Assembly (NCBI RefSeq): GCF_040545925.1
Contig: NZ_JBEPMX010000011.1
Location: 20,075 to 84,074 of the forward strand
Length of the DNA stretch: 64,000 bases
Direction: 5' to 3'
From: Alkalibacillus flavidus
Lineage (GTDB): Bacteria; Bacillota; Bacilli; Bacillales; Alkalibacillaceae
Shown here: positions 1-9,109 of the stretch, one piece after another
Layout: each line of letters starts with the position of its first letter
Numbering within the stretch: position 1 is the stretch's first letter
Notes under the pieces: generated by a model
Told to the model about the DNA's origin: nothing
Seen by the model: only the letters and a program-made list of their open reading frames with translations
Database searches by the model: none
Position numbers and translations under genes: made by a program

Positions 1-566
1 TCTAAGTAATCCTCTATGACCACACGATGATTAGTTTCTTCGTCTTGTTCACCTGACAACATCGCATCGACTGCTTGATGCGCCTCTAACAATGTCGTTG
101 CAACGGTGACACCTTTACCTGAAGCTAACCCGTCTGCTTTAATAACAATTGGGGCGCCTTGATTTGATATATATCGTTTAGCCGCTTCTGCATTTGTAAA
201 GGTTTGATACTTCGCGTTCGGAATCTGATAATCATGCATTAATCGCTTTGCGAAATCTTTACTGCCTTCAATTAATGCAGCTTCTTGTGTCGGTCCAAAA
301 ATCCGAAGTCCTGCTTGCTGAAAACGATTAACGATACCATCCATCAATGGCGCTTCAGGTCCAACAATTGTTAAATCAATCGCTTGCTGAAAAGCCAGTT
401 TAATTAATTGATCGTGATCGTTTTCTGCAATTGGTTCAATGTGAGCGACATCACGCATGCCATCATTACCAGGTGCTACAATAATTTGACCTACGCGCTC
501 ACTTTGGCTCAAACTACACGCTATAGCATGTTCACGACCTCCGCGACCGATGATTAACACATTCAT
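1..566 (-). CDS. purD: Phosphoribosylamine-glycine ligase (GARS), 3' part missing
   Basis: Last gene of the purine operon; joins phosphoribosylamine and glycine with ATP to give GAR. About 188 codons are visible from the ATG at 566; the rest lies beyond the left window edge. The N-terminus has the NVLIIGRGGREHA nucleotide-like loop (residues 2-14), VGPEAPLMDG (68-77) and the start of the ATP-grasp region IKADGLASGKGV (142-153), all typical of PurD. The start is set by AAAGAGGTG five bases upstream. It follows purH after 68 bases without a clear terminator, so it is probably cotranscribed. Confidence 0.95.
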   Translation of the reverse strand, partial: MNVLIIGRGGREHAIACSLSQSERVGQIIVAPGNDGMRDVAHIEPIAENDHDQLIKLAFQQAIDLTIVGPEAPLMDGIVNRFQQAGLRIFGPTQEAALIEGSKDFAKRLMHDYQIPNAKYQTFTNAEAAKRYISNQGAPIVIKADGLASGKGVTVATTLLEAHQAVDAMLSGEQDEETNHRVVIEDYL

Positions 567-634
567 CAAAACACCTCTTTCTCAACAGCATTAATGATTA
601 ACTACACGTATGAACTCCTGTGTAATGTATTGGG

Positions 635-2164
635 TTAATGTTTAAAGTGGCGTACACCAGTGAAAACCATCGCTATACCGTATTCATTACATTTTTTGAT
701 CGAATCACCATCCCGTTTAGACCCACCTGGTTGAATAATCGCTGTGATACCAGCTTGATACGCCGCTTCAACGGTATCATCCATCGGGAAAAACGCATCA
801 GATGCCATCACAGCTTCGTTTGCCTTAGCACCCGCTTGATCAATCGCTATTTTAGCCGCTCCGACACGATTCATTTGTCCAGCACCAACCCCAATCGTTT
901 GTTGATTAGTCGCCAATAATATCGCGTTCGATTTCACATGCTTCATCACTTTCCATGCAAAAGCCATGTTCGTCCATTCCTCTTCAGTTGGGTCACGTTC
1001 TGTTACGACGTCGAATTGTATATCCTTCTCAAGGTATCGATCTTCATCTTGGATTAACAGACCTCCCGCAACAGAACGCAACGCCAACTCAGGTACACCT
1101 TGTTCCGTTGACACTTCAAGTAGACGAATATTTTTCTTTTGCGTGAGTATGTCTAAAGCTTCATCTGTGAAACTCGTTGCTATAATAATTTCTAAAAATA
1201 TTTGACTTAAGTCTTCCGCAACGGTTGCATCGACTTCACGGTTTAATGCGACAATACCTCCAAAAATCGATATAGGATCAGCATCGTAAGCGCGATTAAA
1301 CGAAGCCTCCAACGTATCACCAGTTCCCACACCACAAGGGTTCGTATGTTTGACGACGACAGTAGTAGGTTCTGAAAACTCTTTTACGACTGTTAAAGCG
1401 ACGTCTGCATCTTGAATATTATTATAGGATAATGCTTTACCATGTAACTGTGTTGCATTAACAAGCGACGCGTTACTAGCAAATGGATCAGCATAAAACG
1501 CAGCTTGTTGATGGGGATTTTCACCATAACGAAGTGTTTGCTGTCGATCCAAAGTAAAAGTCTTGGATTCAGGATAAGATTCACCCGTTTGTTTCGTTAA
1601 ATAATCAGCAACAAGCGCATCATATTGCGCTGTGTGACGATAAACTTTAGCTGCTAATTCACGGTTTAGGTCATGTAACTCCTGAGAGGAGGTCAACGCA
1701 TCAATAACATGCATATAATCGTTCGGATCAACTACAACCGTCACATCCTCATGGTTTTTTGCCGCCGCTCGAAGCATCGCCGGCCCACCTATATCGATGT
1801 TCTCAATCGCTTCATGATATGTTACTTGCTCTTTAGAGATAGTCTCTTTAAACGGATATAGATTAACTACAAGAAGATCAATTGTTTGAATAGCCAATTC
1901 ATCTAATGCGTTCATATGATCAGATTGATCACGTTTCGCTAGTAATCCCGCGTGAACATTCGGGTGTAAGGTTTTGACCCGTCCGTCTAAAATCTCAGGA
2001 AACTCGGTGACCTCTGATATACTTGTTACCTCGATCCCCGCTTCTTCTAATACACGCTTCGTTCCTCCTGTCGATACAATGTCAAATTGTTGGTCAACTA
2101 ATTGTTTTACAAAATCAACAATTCCTGTTTTATCTGAAACACTAATTAACGCTGTTTTTTTCAA
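635..2164 (-). CDS. purH: Bifunctional AICAR formyltransferase / IMP cyclohydrolase
   Basis: Does the last two steps of IMP synthesis: formylation of AICAR with 10-formyl-THF, then ring closure. 509 residues, normal length. The N-terminal MGS-like cyclohydrolase domain shows the SVSDKTG and STGGT motifs; the C-terminal transformylase part shows LRYGENPHQ and VKHTNPCG. The start is TTG at 2164, with AGAGGATGA just upstream, and the 5' end overlaps the end of purN by 23 bases, suggesting translational coupling. Identity is secure; the only uncertain point is the exact start. Confidence 0.97.
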   Translation of the reverse strand: MKKTALISVSDKTGIVDFVKQLVDQQFDIVSTGGTKRVLEEAGIEVTSISEVTEFPEILDGRVKTLHPNVHAGLLAKRDQSDHMNALDELAIQTIDLLVVNLYPFKETISKEQVTYHEAIENIDIGGPAMLRAAAKNHEDVTVVVDPNDYMHVIDALTSSQELHDLNRELAAKVYRHTAQYDALVADYLTKQTGESYPESKTFTLDRQQTLRYGENPHQQAAFYADPFASNASLVNATQLHGKALSYNNIQDADVALTVVKEFSEPTTVVVKHTNPCGVGTGDTLEASFNRAYDADPISIFGGIVALNREVDATVAEDLSQIFLEIIIATSFTDEALDILTQKKNIRLLEVSTEQGVPELALRSVAGGLLIQDEDRYLEKDIQFDVVTERDPTEEEWTNMAFAWKVMKHVKSNAILLATNQQTIGVGAGQMNRVGAAKIAIDQAGAKANEAVMASDAFFPMDDTVEAAYQAGITAIIQPGGSKRDGDSIKKCNEYGIAMVFTGVRHFKH

Positions 2165-2738
2165 TTAACTCATCCTCTCGTATCACATGCTTTAATGTTT
2201 GGGGATATAATATATGTTCTACTTCACGTAACTTCATTTGTAATATGTTATATGTATCAAATTCAGCAATACTGATTGATTGTTGTGCAATCATCGGACC
2301 TGTATCTACACCTTCATCAATATAGTGCACCGTCACTCCTGTGTGACTAACGCCTGCCGCTAAAGCTTGCTCAATAGCATCTTTCCCCGGAAACTGCGGA
2401 AGTAATGAAGGATGAACATTGATAATGCGATTGCGGAATGGTTCAAGTAACGTTGGTCCAACTATTCGCATATATCCTGCTAATGCAATCCAATCAACAT
2501 CATAAGCACGCAATTTAGCCAATATGTCTTGTTCATAATCTACTTTGTTATGAAATTGATTCGGTAACACAGTGTATGATGGAATGCTCAAAGATTTAGC
2601 ACGTTCTAGTGCAAAGGCATCAGCGCGATTAGTGATTAATGCCACAACTTCGTAAGGTGAATCACTTGCTTGTGCTGCGTTTGCAATAGCTTCAAAATTC
2701 GAACCGCTACCCGAGGCCAAAACAGCCACCTTTTTCAT
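2142..2738 (-). CDS. purN: Phosphoribosylglycinamide formyltransferase (GAR transformylase, folate-dependent)
   Basis: Third step of purine synthesis, transferring formyl from 10-formyl-THF to GAR. 198 residues. The Rossmann-like N-terminus carries ASGSGSNFEAI (phosphate loop), and the active site is visible as NVHPSLLPQFPG followed by the downstream DEGVDTGP, giving the Asn-His-Asp set known for PurN. Its ATG shares four bases (ATGA) with the purM stop and its 3' end overlaps purH, so the three are translationally coupled. Confidence 0.97.
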   Translation of the reverse strand: MKKVAVLASGSGSNFEAIANAAQASDSPYEVVALITNRADAFALERAKSLSIPSYTVLPNQFHNKVDYEQDILAKLRAYDVDWIALAGYMRIVGPTLLEPFRNRIINVHPSLLPQFPGKDAIEQALAAGVSHTGVTVHYIDEGVDTGPMIAQQSISIAEFDTYNILQMKLREVEHILYPQTLKHVIREDELIEKNSVN

Positions 2739-3772
2739 GCTGATTCCTCCCCAACAAGTGATATCTCGCCCGTTTGGTTCACCTCTCCGATAGCATACCC
2801 CTCTTCACCAATACTCGATAATGCTAATAACGTAGCTTCCACCTCATCTTGACTGACAGCAACAACCATTCCAATGCCCATATTAAAGATATCGTACATG
2901 TCTCGTCGCGGAAAATCTCGATAACGTTCAATTAACGAAAAGATGTCAGGCTTTGGGAATGTCATGACATCGATGGTTGCGCCTAAATCACCAGGAAGCA
3001 TACGCGGGATATTTTCATAAAAACCACCGCCTGTAATATGCGCAATGCCTTTTAGATTAACCTGTTCTTTCAGAGCTAATATTGACTTAACATAAATTTT
3101 CGTCGGCGTTAGTAGTACATCTTTTAATGACTCAGTTAATGGTGAATAAGTCGTATTCAGGTTAAGGTTCTCGTTTTCTAAGATTTTACGCACAAGTGAA
3201 AAACCATTACTATGAATCCCGTTTGACGGTAGTCCGATTAACACATCCTTATCTTCAATTGTCTCACCTGTTATCAATTCATCCTTTTCGGCCACACCAA
3301 CAACAAACCCTGCAATATCATACTCATCCACATCATAAATACCAGGCATTTCTGCTGTTTCACCGCCAATCAATGCACAACCTGCTTCTTCACACCCATC
3401 AGCAATGCCTTTGACAATTTGTTCGATTTGATCCGGATCTGCTTGACCTAACGCTAAATAATCTAAACAATACAGCGGTTCAGCTCCTTGGGCAACAACA
3501 TCATTAACACACATTGCTACAGCATCAATGCCAATGGTATCATGTTGATGTGCCATAAAAGCGATTTTTAGTTTCGTGCCAACGCCGTCTGTTCCAGAGA
3601 CTAAAACAGGTGCTTTGTAATCTAGCGCTGATAAATCAAACAATCCACCAAAACCACCTAAGGATCCAAAAACACCTTTACGTTTCGTTCGATGGACATG
3701 AGACGTCATACGATTGACCGCTTCATACCCTTCTTCTAAATGGACACCTGCTTGACGATAAGCTTCTGACAT
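2735..3772 (-). CDS. purM: Phosphoribosylformylglycinamidine cyclo-ligase (AIR synthetase)
   Basis: Closes the imidazole ring: FGAM plus ATP gives AIR. 345 residues, the usual size. The glycine-rich FGSLGGFGGLFDL stretch near residue 35, the VSGTDGVGTK motif near 59-68 and HITGGGFYENIPRMLP in the second half identify the AIRS family (ATP-binding N-domain, C-domain). The ATG at 3772 has AAGGAG upstream. It lies between purF (14-base gap) and purN (4-base overlap). Confidence 0.97.
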   Translation of the reverse strand: MSEAYRQAGVHLEEGYEAVNRMTSHVHRTKRKGVFGSLGGFGGLFDLSALDYKAPVLVSGTDGVGTKLKIAFMAHQHDTIGIDAVAMCVNDVVAQGAEPLYCLDYLALGQADPDQIEQIVKGIADGCEEAGCALIGGETAEMPGIYDVDEYDIAGFVVGVAEKDELITGETIEDKDVLIGLPSNGIHSNGFSLVRKILENENLNLNTTYSPLTESLKDVLLTPTKIYVKSILALKEQVNLKGIAHITGGGFYENIPRMLPGDLGATIDVMTFPKPDIFSLIERYRDFPRRDMYDIFNMGIGMVVAVSQDEVEATLLALSSIGEEGYAIGEVNQTGEISLVGEESA

Positions 3773-3786
3773 AATAGATCCGCTCC

Positions 3787-5223
3787 TTAACTTGTCGAGT
3801 GTTCCACAGATTGCTCTTTCTCATGTGGTAACACAGAATGATCATAAATTTCAGTCGGATAATTCCCTGTAAAACAGGCTAAACAATGACCTTGATTCTT
3901 GCTTTCGTCGTCGCGATCAATCACATTCACCATCGCCTCTGACGTTAAATAACAGAGCGAATCTGCACCAATTTTCTCTCTAGTTTCTTCAACAGAATAA
4001 TTCGCTGCAATCAATTCGGAAGATGTTGATGTATCAATACCATAAAAACACGGATGTTTTATAGGTGGAGCAGTGATACGCACATGGACTTCCTTTGCTC
4101 CTGCTTCTTTTAACATAGAGACAATTCGACGTGATGTCGTACCGCGCACAATCGAGTCGTCAACGATTACAACCCGCATTCCTTCAACAACTTTACGAAC
4201 AGGCGACAACTTCATTCTCACACCTCGTTCACGCAACTCCTGAGACGGTTGAATAAACGTACGTCCAACATAACGATTTTTGATTAATCCGAGCTCATAT
4301 GGTATTTGTGATGCTTCCGCAAAGCCAATTGCAGCTGAAATGCTTGAGTCTGGGACACCTGTTACGACATCGGCCTCAACGGGATCAGTCTCAGCTAGCT
4401 TTTTCCCTAATTGTTTTCGCGTCCGATGAATATTGTCTCCGTCAACTTGACTATCAGGACGAGCAAAATAGACATATTCCATCGTACAAATTGCTCGGTC
4501 ATTTGGTTCACTAAAATAACTCGAATTCACACCGTTCTCATCGATCACTAAGTACTCACCAGGCTGAATATCACGAACATAATCAGCGCCAACGACATCG
4601 AAAGCACATGTTTCAGAAGCAATCACATAAGAATCGCCAACCTTACCGAGTGATAACGGACGCATGCCTCGTGGATCTAACGCTGCAATCAATTGATTAT
4701 CATGTAACATGACAATCGCAAAAGCCCCCTCAAGTTGTTTTAAAGAGGCTTTAATTCGTTTGTGAGAAGGTTGTTTGCCACCTTTTCGAATAAGATGAGC
4801 GATCACTTCAGTATCTGATGTCGTTTGAAAAATACTCCCTTCATCTTCTAAAGCAGAACGAAGTCTTGAAGCGTTTACTAAATTACCATTATGAGCGACT
4901 GACAGTGTATTCGTTTGTGACTGAAATAATAACGGCTGGATATTTTCATACGATTTATCCCCCGTCGTAGAATATCGAACATGGCCTATCGCCTTTTGAC
5001 CTGGCAAATGAGCTAATTTACTTTCATCAAAAACTTCTGTCACAAGCCCGTGCCCTTTAGATTGTTCTAACTTATCCCCATCCGATACGACAATTCCAGC
5101 ACCTTCTTGGCCTCGGTGTTGTAAACTGTGCAAGCCGTAATAAGTCATATGAGCCGCTTGTACATGATTATAAACACCGAACACACCACATTCTTCGTTT
5201 AACCCTTTGATGTCACTAGACAT
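3787..5223 (-). CDS. purF: Amidophosphoribosyltransferase (committed step), Fe-S type with propeptide
   Basis: Makes phosphoribosylamine from PRPP and glutamine, the committed step. I start it at ATG 5223 (AAAGGGGTG upstream), which gives the short propeptide MSSDIKGLNEE before catalytic Cys12, as in the Bacillus-type enzyme; a longer frame to 5292 lies inside purL and is unlikely. The PRPP loop VVIVDDSIVRGTTSRR and four cysteines placed for a 4Fe-4S cluster (in AICTME, HPCFYG, SLCYLT, GHCLACF) are visible. In this subfamily the cluster is oxygen sensitive (family knowledge). It overlaps the end of purL by 25 bases. Confidence 0.97.
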   Translation of the reverse strand: MSSDIKGLNEECGVFGVYNHVQAAHMTYYGLHSLQHRGQEGAGIVVSDGDKLEQSKGHGLVTEVFDESKLAHLPGQKAIGHVRYSTTGDKSYENIQPLLFQSQTNTLSVAHNGNLVNASRLRSALEDEGSIFQTTSDTEVIAHLIRKGGKQPSHKRIKASLKQLEGAFAIVMLHDNQLIAALDPRGMRPLSLGKVGDSYVIASETCAFDVVGADYVRDIQPGEYLVIDENGVNSSYFSEPNDRAICTMEYVYFARPDSQVDGDNIHRTRKQLGKKLAETDPVEADVVTGVPDSSISAAIGFAEASQIPYELGLIKNRYVGRTFIQPSQELRERGVRMKLSPVRKVVEGMRVVIVDDSIVRGTTSRRIVSMLKEAGAKEVHVRITAPPIKHPCFYGIDTSTSSELIAANYSVEETREKIGADSLCYLTSEAMVNVIDRDDESKNQGHCLACFTGNYPTEIYDHSVLPHEKEQSVEHSTS

Positions 5224-7424
5224 GGAATCACCCCTTTCCATAAATTCGTTAGTGCATGAACATTTTGTTGAATTACTATTTGACCGTTCCAATCAAGTGT
5301 CAATTCACCATCACCTGTCACATGCCCAATATGCATCGCATCACCAACTAATTCTTCAAATAGCGATCGATTGTCATTTGAAACAGTGACAATAAATCGT
5401 GACTGCGTCTCACTGAATAGCTCTAACAAATGTTCACCCGTCAAGCTAATACTCAATCCATAAGACGTTTCCATAATCTTCTCTGCTAAAGCAACAGCTA
5501 AGCCACCTTCAGACACATCATGAGCTGAAGATATGACACCCTTTCGTATCGCGTTTAGAAGTTGCTCTTGTCGCTGGTATTCTGTATCTAAATCAATTTG
5601 CGGTGCTCGCCCTTCGTAATTACCGATCAACCATTTTTGAACTTCACTCCCCCCCAATTCGAGTTCTGTCTCACCAATGACGTATACTAGATCGCCAGCA
5701 TTTTTCGCACGTTGTTCTGTAATATGATTAACATCATGAATTAAACCAACCATCCCAACAACAGGCGTTGGGTATACGCTCGTTCCATTCGTTTCATTAT
5801 ATAGCGAGACATTTCCACTAATCACAGGCGTTTTGAGTTGCTTAGCTGCTTCAGCCATACCATCTGTTGCTTGTTCCATCATCCAAAAAATCGTCTCATT
5901 TTCAGGGTTACCAAAATTTAAACAGTCGGTTAACGCTAAAGGTTCGGCTCCAGAACAAACGATATTACGCGCCGCTTCTGCCACTGCAATTTCACCACCA
6001 GTTTTCGGATCTAATTGTAAATAACGTGAATTACAGTCTGTCGTCATTGCCAATGCTTTGTCAGTCCCTTTAAGACGAATGACTGCCGCATCAGATCCAG
6101 GTGCAACAACAGTATTCGTTTGTACCATATAATCATATTGATCATAGACCCATTCCTTACTCGCAATCGTAGGTGCCCTTAAGAGGTCTTGTAGCAAAAC
6201 ATTTGGATCATCGATATCAGGTACGTTAAATGTATTTATTTGATTCGTTCGAAATGCTTCGGGTTCTCGGGAAGGTAAATGATAAACAGGTGCATCTTCT
6301 GTAAGTGCATCAACGGGTATATCGGCAACCATCTCACCTTGAAAGGTTAAACGAAGTCGCTTATCATCTGTAACGGTGCCAATTGATACTGCTTCAATAC
6401 CATATGGCGATACTAAATCCTGAATTTCTTGTTCACGGCCTTGCTCTACAATAACAAGCATCCGTTCTTGCGATTCAGATAGCATCATCTCATAAGGTGT
6501 CATATCGGGTTCACGTTGCGGGACATCATCCAAGTTCATCTTAATGCCTGTTCCAGCCTTACTCGCCATTTCACTTGCCGATGATGTTAGTCCAGCAGCA
6601 CCCATATCTTGAATTCCGATTAAGGCATCTGATTGAATTAATTCTAAGCAAGCTTCGATTAGCAATTTCTCCATAAATGGGTCGCCGACTTGTACAGCTG
6701 GACGATCTTCACTCGATTCATCAGTCAAAGATTCAGATGCAAATGTCGCACCATGAATACCGTCACAACCTGTTTTTGAGCCAATATACATCACTGTATT
6801 GCCAACACCTTTTGCTTGACCGACTTGAATATCATGGTGATGAATAAGGCCGACACACATCGCATTAACAAGCGGATTACCTTGGTAGCAATCGTCAAAT
6901 TGAATCTCGCCACCAACTGTCGGCACCCCAACACAATTACCATAACCTGCAATACCAGCTATGACTTCCTCAAACAAATACGTCGTCCGCGGTTGATTTA
7001 ATTCACCAAAGCGAAGTGAATTAAGTAATGCAACAGGACGTGCTCCCATCGAAAACACATCGCGCAAAATACCACCGACTCCTGTTGCTGCACCTTGATA
7101 AGGCGAAATCGCTGAAGGGTGATTATGACTTTCAATTTTGAAGACGGCTGCTAGCCCATCACCAATATCAACAACTCCCGCTCCTTCACCTGGTCCTTGT
7201 AATACGCGCTCACTTGATGTCGGAAATTTTTTAAGCAGTGGTTGTGATTTCTTATAACTACAATGCTCACTCCACATAACTGAAAAGATTCCTGTTTCAG
7301 TATAATTCGGCGTACGTTCTAGCATTGTTTCAATTAAAGTAAATTCATAATCAGTTAGACCCATAGCTTGATATAATTGGTTCGCTTTAATAGATTCTGC
7401 ATGGGGTTCAAGAAGTAGTGGCAT
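5199..7424 (-). CDS. purL: FGAM synthase large subunit (small-type PurL)
   Basis: ATP-dependent amidation of FGAR to FGAM using ammonia delivered by PurQ; PurS bridges the two. 741 residues, matching the short Gram-positive PurL that needs separate PurQ and PurS, both of which are encoded just upstream. Motifs include SEHCSYKKS, FKIESHNHPSAI and GNPLVNAMCVG, typical of the AIRS-like fold. The ATG at 7424 has GGAGGG upstream and overlaps purQ by 17 bases. Confidence 0.97.
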   Translation of the reverse strand: MPLLLEPHAESIKANQLYQAMGLTDYEFTLIETMLERTPNYTETGIFSVMWSEHCSYKKSQPLLKKFPTSSERVLQGPGEGAGVVDIGDGLAAVFKIESHNHPSAISPYQGAATGVGGILRDVFSMGARPVALLNSLRFGELNQPRTTYLFEEVIAGIAGYGNCVGVPTVGGEIQFDDCYQGNPLVNAMCVGLIHHHDIQVGQAKGVGNTVMYIGSKTGCDGIHGATFASESLTDESSEDRPAVQVGDPFMEKLLIEACLELIQSDALIGIQDMGAAGLTSSASEMASKAGTGIKMNLDDVPQREPDMTPYEMMLSESQERMLVIVEQGREQEIQDLVSPYGIEAVSIGTVTDDKRLRLTFQGEMVADIPVDALTEDAPVYHLPSREPEAFRTNQINTFNVPDIDDPNVLLQDLLRAPTIASKEWVYDQYDYMVQTNTVVAPGSDAAVIRLKGTDKALAMTTDCNSRYLQLDPKTGGEIAVAEAARNIVCSGAEPLALTDCLNFGNPENETIFWMMEQATDGMAEAAKQLKTPVISGNVSLYNETNGTSVYPTPVVGMVGLIHDVNHITEQRAKNAGDLVYVIGETELELGGSEVQKWLIGNYEGRAPQIDLDTEYQRQEQLLNAIRKGVISSAHDVSEGGLAVALAEKIMETSYGLSISLTGEHLLELFSETQSRFIVTVSNDNRSLFEELVGDAMHIGHVTGDGELTLDWNGQIVIQQNVHALTNLWKGVIPCLVTSKG

Positions 7425-8091
7425 GACGTTCCCTCCAATTGGCTAACATTGACTGAAATAATTTAAAACCATCGTCACTTCCAAGTAAGGTATCAATTGC
7501 ACGTTCTGGATGTGGCATCATCCCTAGAACATTACCCCGCTCATTAACGATGCCAGCTATATCTGCTGATGACCCATTTGGATTATTGGCATAACGAAAC
7601 ACAATTTGGTCATTCGACGCGAGCTTTTCCAGTGTGTGAGCGTCACACTCATAATTACCATCAGCATGTGCAATGGGGACTTGAATTGTTTCCCCTTGTT
7701 GATAGCTAGTCGTAAACAGTGTCTCATTATGTTCAACAATCAATTCTACTGGGCGACAAATAAACTTCAAGTCTCGATTACGCTTCATGGCACCTGGCAA
7801 TAACCCCGCTTCAAGTAAGACTTGGAATCCATTACAAATTCCTAAAACAGGCTTCCCTTCTGATGCAAACGCACTCACTGCTCTCATGACATTTGAAAAA
7901 CGAGCAATCGCTCCTGAACGTAAATAGTCACCGTAAGAGAAGCCACCCGGTAACAATACAGCATCATAGCCGTCTAAATTCGTTTCCGTATGAAAGACGT
8001 AATCAACTTCTTCATCAAGTCCTGTTTCAATTGCGTGAAATAAGTCACGATCACAATTCGACCCCGGAAATACAACCACAGCAAACTTCAT
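7408..8091 (-). CDS. purQ: FGAM synthase glutaminase subunit
   Basis: Class I glutamine amidotransferase supplying ammonia to PurL. 227 residues; catalytic triad residues Cys86 (in GICNGFQ), His194 and Glu196 (in MMPHPERA) are present. The N-terminus FPGSNCDRD matches the family. Its ATG overlaps the purS stop as ATGA, and its end overlaps purL, as expected for subunits made in fixed ratio. Confidence 0.97.
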   Translation of the reverse strand: MKFAVVVFPGSNCDRDLFHAIETGLDEEVDYVFHTETNLDGYDAVLLPGGFSYGDYLRSGAIARFSNVMRAVSAFASEGKPVLGICNGFQVLLEAGLLPGAMKRNRDLKFICRPVELIVEHNETLFTTSYQQGETIQVPIAHADGNYECDAHTLEKLASNDQIVFRYANNPNGSSADIAGIVNERGNVLGMMPHPERAIDTLLGSDDGFKLFQSMLANWRERHATTS

Positions 8092-8345
8092 GTTGTGATG
8101 ACCTCCTCCATGTCATACCGATAGTCTTCAATGACAGGATTAGATAGCAACTTATTACACATAAACGTGACTTGTTCATCGATTGAATGATCAGCTTTAG
8201 GCTCGATGTGGAATTCCATGTACTTACCTACACGAATATCACCAACGTTATCTACCCCCATCGTATGAAGTGCCCCCTCTATCGCTTTACCTTGTGGGTC
8301 TAACACACCTGATTTCAATGTAATGTATACTTTCACTTTGACCAT
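8088..8345 (-). CDS. purS: FGAM synthase PurS subunit
   Basis: Small dimeric protein that holds PurL and PurQ together. 85 residues when started at ATG 8345 (AAAGGTG upstream), the usual size; a longer frame back to 8387 would run into the end of purC and lacks support. The VKVYITLKSGVLDPQGKAI opening and the VGDIRVGKY core match PurS. Lies between purC and purQ. Confidence 0.96.
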   Translation of the reverse strand: MVKVKVYITLKSGVLDPQGKAIEGALHTMGVDNVGDIRVGKYMEFHIEPKADHSIDEQVTFMCNKLLSNPVIEDYRYDMEEVITT

Positions 8346-8364
8346 GATTACCACACCTTTTCGA

Positions 8365-9090
8365 TTAAATTCCCTTTTCAACTGCACCTTTTAAGCGCGA
8401 TAAAATCGTCTGGTACGCTTCACCGATAGAACCAGTTCCTTCTCGAAATACATCCTTATCAAGCTTCTCGTTTGTATCCAGATCCCACAATCGACATGTA
8501 TCTGGCGAAATTTCATCCGATACCACGAGCATACCCTCTGGGTTAATACCGAATTCTAACTTAAAATCAACAAGTTTCAGGTTACATATATTAAAATGTT
8601 TTATTAGTAGATGATTTACATCCAGTGCAAGTCGCTTCATTGTTAACAAACGTTCTTCTGACACTAACTCAAGCAACCGAATATGATCATCATTAATAAG
8701 TGGATCACCAAGCGCATCATCTTTATAATACGTCTCAACAATTGTCTGTTTTAATGGTTCGCCTTCATCTAAACCTAATCGCTTGGCTAGACTACCTGCC
8801 GCGACATTACGAACAACGACTTCAAGCGGTATAATTGTTGTTTTTTGTACGAGTTGCTCTGTTTCAGATAACCGCCTAATGAAGTGGTTTGGAATATTTT
8901 CCATGGATAACTGCTGAAATAATAAGGACGAAATATCATTATTGAGTTGCGCTTTCCCTAGTAATTGTTCCTGTTTCTCGCCATTAAACGCTGTTAATAC
9001 ATCTTTATACTGCACCCAAAGCATGTTGGGGTGATCAACTGTATATAATTGTTTGGCTTTGCCTTCATACAACAACGCATGTTTTTCCAA
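8365..9090 (-). CDS. purC: SAICAR synthase
   Basis: Ligates aspartate to CAIR. 241 residues. YEGKAKQLY near the N-terminus (ATP-binding region), VPLEVVVRNVAAGS-like core (here IPLEVVVRNVAAGSLAKR) and LVDFKLEFG / SPDTCRLWD in the second half identify the family. The start is TTG at 9090, seven bases after GGAGG. It sits in the standard Bacillus order between purB and purS. Confidence 0.97.
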   Translation of the reverse strand: MEKHALLYEGKAKQLYTVDHPNMLWVQYKDVLTAFNGEKQEQLLGKAQLNNDISSLLFQQLSMENIPNHFIRRLSETEQLVQKTTIIPLEVVVRNVAAGSLAKRLGLDEGEPLKQTIVETYYKDDALGDPLINDDHIRLLELVSEERLLTMKRLALDVNHLLIKHFNICNLKLVDFKLEFGINPEGMLVVSDEISPDTCRLWDLDTNEKLDKDVFREGTGSIGEAYQTILSRLKGAVEKGI

Positions 9091-9109
9091 ACTGAAACCT
9101 CCTTTAAAT